Below, one piece after another: positions 6,289 to 7,533 of a stretch of 7,533 nucleotides of DNA (within the stretch, counting starts at the first letter, position 1; the number at the start of each line of letters is the position of its first letter). A program made the translations under genes and the position numbers. The notes under the pieces were generated by a model. That model saw nothing but the letters and a program-made list of their open reading frames with translations. It was not told the origin of the DNA and searched no databases. The stretch covers positions 1-7,533 of the forward strand of contig JAFRUW010000163.1 in the NCBI GenBank assembly GCA_017438675.1, written 5' to 3'. The DNA is from Oscillospiraceae bacterium. Its GTDB lineage: Bacteria > Bacillota > Clostridia > Oscillospirales > Oscillospiraceae.

Positions 6289-6648
6289 TCAGTGATGTAA
6301 TATATACAGAATCCCTGTCCCGATGAAAAGGGAGCAGGAATTCAATACAGCTGAAAGAAGAAACGGCTGCATCCGGGGGCGAAGTATACTCCGGTATATC
6401 GCACCCTCCGCGAGAATGACGATGATCTCCAGCGGAACGAGGCAATAATAGTACAAAGACGGCGATATGTAAAAGGAAACAAGTATAAGTATGCAGTTAA
6501 ACAGCGGATTTGTTATCAGGTTCGCCAAAAGTATAATCAACTGACCCCGCCGCGACCTTATACCGATTATAAAACCGCACGCTGCCTCTATAACCGCCGT
6601 CAGCACCAGAGCGGTCACAAGTCCCGATACGATCCTGTCAGCGATCAT
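6289..6648 (-). CDS. Small polytopic membrane protein of unknown function (119 aa)
   Basis: This 119-residue protein is mostly hydrophobic, with about four TM segments (near residues 6-29, 37-60, 64-84 and 96-116). Polar residues sit in or next to these segments: Glu21, Arg31, Asn43, the TNP motif at 46-48, Asn51, Glu74, Glu81 with Tyr85-Arg86, and Asn103. From memory this E...R...N..TNP...E pattern recurs in small uncharacterised membrane proteins of Firmicutes, but I cannot name the family. AGGAG at 6656-6660 is 7 nt before the ATG. It overlaps the upstream 49-residue gene by 11 bp and precedes the SH3b gene by 17 nt, so translation of the three is probably coupled. No function is assigned. 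Confidence 0.75.
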   Translation of the reverse strand: MIADRIVSGLVTALVLTAVIEAACGFIIGIRSRRGQLIILLANLITNPLFNCILILVSFYISPSLYYYCLVPLEIIVILAEGAIYRSILRPRMQPFLLSAVLNSCSLFIGTGILYILHH

Positions 6649-6787
6649 TCCTTAACTCCTGGATCGCCAGCGCGATCGTTACAGCTGATATGACGGCAAA
6701 TACTGCCACAAGGACACATACCGGTGTCCTGACGTAATGCAGCAGAGCGGAGCTGATTATCTTAACCCCGTTGTCCGGCAGAAACAT
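6638..6787 (-). CDS. Small single-TM protein of unknown function (49 aa)
   Basis: A 49-codon gene lies between the transporter and the 119-residue protein, overlapping the first by 26 bp and the second by 11 bp. The product has a short polar start, one TM helix near residues 20-42 (PVCVLVAVFAVISAVTIALA) and a charged end (QELRNDR). The ATG at 6787 is chosen because GAAAGG (6797-6802) lies 9 nt upstream; the earlier ATG at 6796 sits directly against that site. The overlaps on both sides and the TM helix argue for a real gene. It could be a small subunit or modulator of its neighbours, which is inference. Automated annotation might miss it. Confidence 0.6.
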   Translation of the reverse strand: MFLPDNGVKIISSALLHYVRTPVCVLVAVFAVISAVTIALAIQELRNDR

Positions 6788-7533
6788 ACAGTTCATCCTT
6801 TCTGATGGAATAATACATACAAACAACGCAAACCGCTGTCAGAACCGTGAGTATCACGCAGTTCTGTACGAAGCCGGTGATCTTAACGAAAAAGACAGGC
6901 AAAGCGCCCAAAAACAGACCAATGGTTGTAAAACCGAAAGCAAGTCCCGGAGTCCTGGGCATAACCGATACCAGCACCGCAAGTGTCACGGACATGGTCA
7001 TACTGAAAAGCATAACGCCGAACAGTGAGATGTACATGTTTTTGTCGCCGAATAACAGACACGGCAGAGCGATAACAAGGCTGAGTATCGCAGTTTTTTT
7101 AATGCCGAACATATCGCTCAACACGCCGCCCAGGGCTTTTCCTATACCCATGAACGAGAACAGCATGATCGTCTGCATTGTCGTTTTGCGCCATGAGGTG
7201 GGGATGCCGTAAGCCATGAATCCCCTTACGGCCACGACCGTAACGGCAAGGACGATTACAAGGTATCTGCTGATTTTCGCATTGTGACAGCGGAACGCTC
7301 TGCACGGAACCGCATCGTCCTTCACCGCATCTGTAACTGTCATTTGTGCCAGAATTTCAAAAGGTATGGCGGTGGCGATCATCACCAGAAGCAGCCAGAC
7401 CGGTCCCCCTGCTTTGGCGAGAAGCTGTCCGAAAACCACACCGAATGATCCTCCGGAGACAAAGACAGCGCTGTGGGTCAGGCTGCCTTGTGAGACCCTC
7501 AGTGTCGCCTCCGCGCCGCTCACGTGTGTGCAG
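6762..7533 (-). CDS. MFS-type transporter, C-terminal 256 residues (5' end off right edge)
   Basis: The frame is open to the window edge, so this is the last 256 residues of a larger membrane protein. It begins within the N-terminal half: two hydrophobic segments with a Gly-rich stretch (SGGSFGVVFGQLLA), then a polar central loop (about visible residues 62-85), then six TM-like segments. GGVLSDMFGIKKT, in the loop after the second of these six, matches the MFS motif A pattern (GG-x-x-x-D-x-x-G), and PRTPGLAFG-x-TT-x-G-x-FLG is a typical late MFS stretch. This gives the second half of a 12-TM permease. Substrate and direction of transport cannot be told. It is the first visible gene of the overlapping operon. 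A GTG at 7523 is in frame but is not a start. Confidence 0.72.
   Translation of the reverse strand, partial: CTHVSGAEATLRVSQGSLTHSAVFVSGGSFGVVFGQLLAKAGGPVWLLLVMIATAIPFEILAQMTVTDAVKDDAVPCRAFRCHNAKISRYLVIVLAVTVVAVRGFMAYGIPTSWRKTTMQTIMLFSFMGIGKALGGVLSDMFGIKKTAILSLVIALPCLLFGDKNMYISLFGVMLFSMTMSVTLAVLVSVMPRTPGLAFGFTTIGLFLGALPVFFVKITGFVQNCVILTVLTAVCVVCMYYSIRKDELYVSAGQRG

Noticed and set aside
6272..6445. In-frame upstream ATG that would add 58 residues to the SH3b protein.
   Set aside because: The extension overlaps the 119-residue gene and precedes a normal signal peptide whose own ATG has a perfect ribosome site.
7521..7523. GTG as the start of the MFS-type gene.
   Set aside because: The frame stays open to the window edge, no ribosome site precedes it, and half of a normal MFS protein would be missing.

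Overview
The window looks like a chromosomal segment of a gut-type, plant-fibre-associated Clostridia bacterium, probably Oscillospiraceae/Ruminococcaceae. The reasons are consensus AGGAGG ribosome sites, Gram-positive style signal peptides, a type I dockerin, a domain-permuted family 3 glycoside hydrolase, an AgrC/VirS-type kinase paired with a LytTR regulator, and a hairpin-rich intergenic repeat of a kind I associate with these genomes. The placement is inference from gene content; no marker gene is present.

Layout. (1) 1-946, minus strand: the N-terminal third or so of a secreted GH3 enzyme, running off the left edge, with a clear sigma-70-type promoter at 1032-1060. (2) 1061-1216: a divergent control region with three copies of an 11-bp motif exactly 20 bp apart (1088-1138), followed by a plus-strand promoter. 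(3) 1217-3342, plus strand: a two-gene operon, a 7-TM GHKL histidine kinase and a LytTR response regulator overlapping by 4 bp. (4) 3343-3668: a gap with three short adjacent hairpins, then a well-formed promoter and a 5' leader. (5) 3669-5036, plus strand: a secreted 455-residue protein with two InlB-like repeats and a C-terminal type I dockerin, closed by a strong terminator. (6) 5075-5345: a gene-free gap between convergent units, holding an A/T-rich palindromic tract, a MITE-like inverted-repeat element and the terminator of the opposing operon. (7) 5393-7533, minus strand: an overlapping four-gene membrane operon: an MFS-type transporter (5' end off the right edge), a 49-residue single-TM protein, a 119-residue polytopic protein with many polar residues, and a secreted SH3b protein with a Glu/Pro stalk and a C-terminal membrane anchor.

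How it may work together. The kinase would sense an extracellular signal and phosphorylate the LytTR regulator. The phased repeats between the operon and the divergent GH3 gene are the obvious candidate binding sites, so the regulator may control itself, the GH3 gene, or both. The dockerin protein would be displayed on a cohesin-bearing scaffold outside the cell. Together these suggest a signal-controlled surface glycan module, but the link is by position only. The right-hand operon is separate and convergent, and its function is unknown; the tight gene overlaps suggest its membrane proteins work together.
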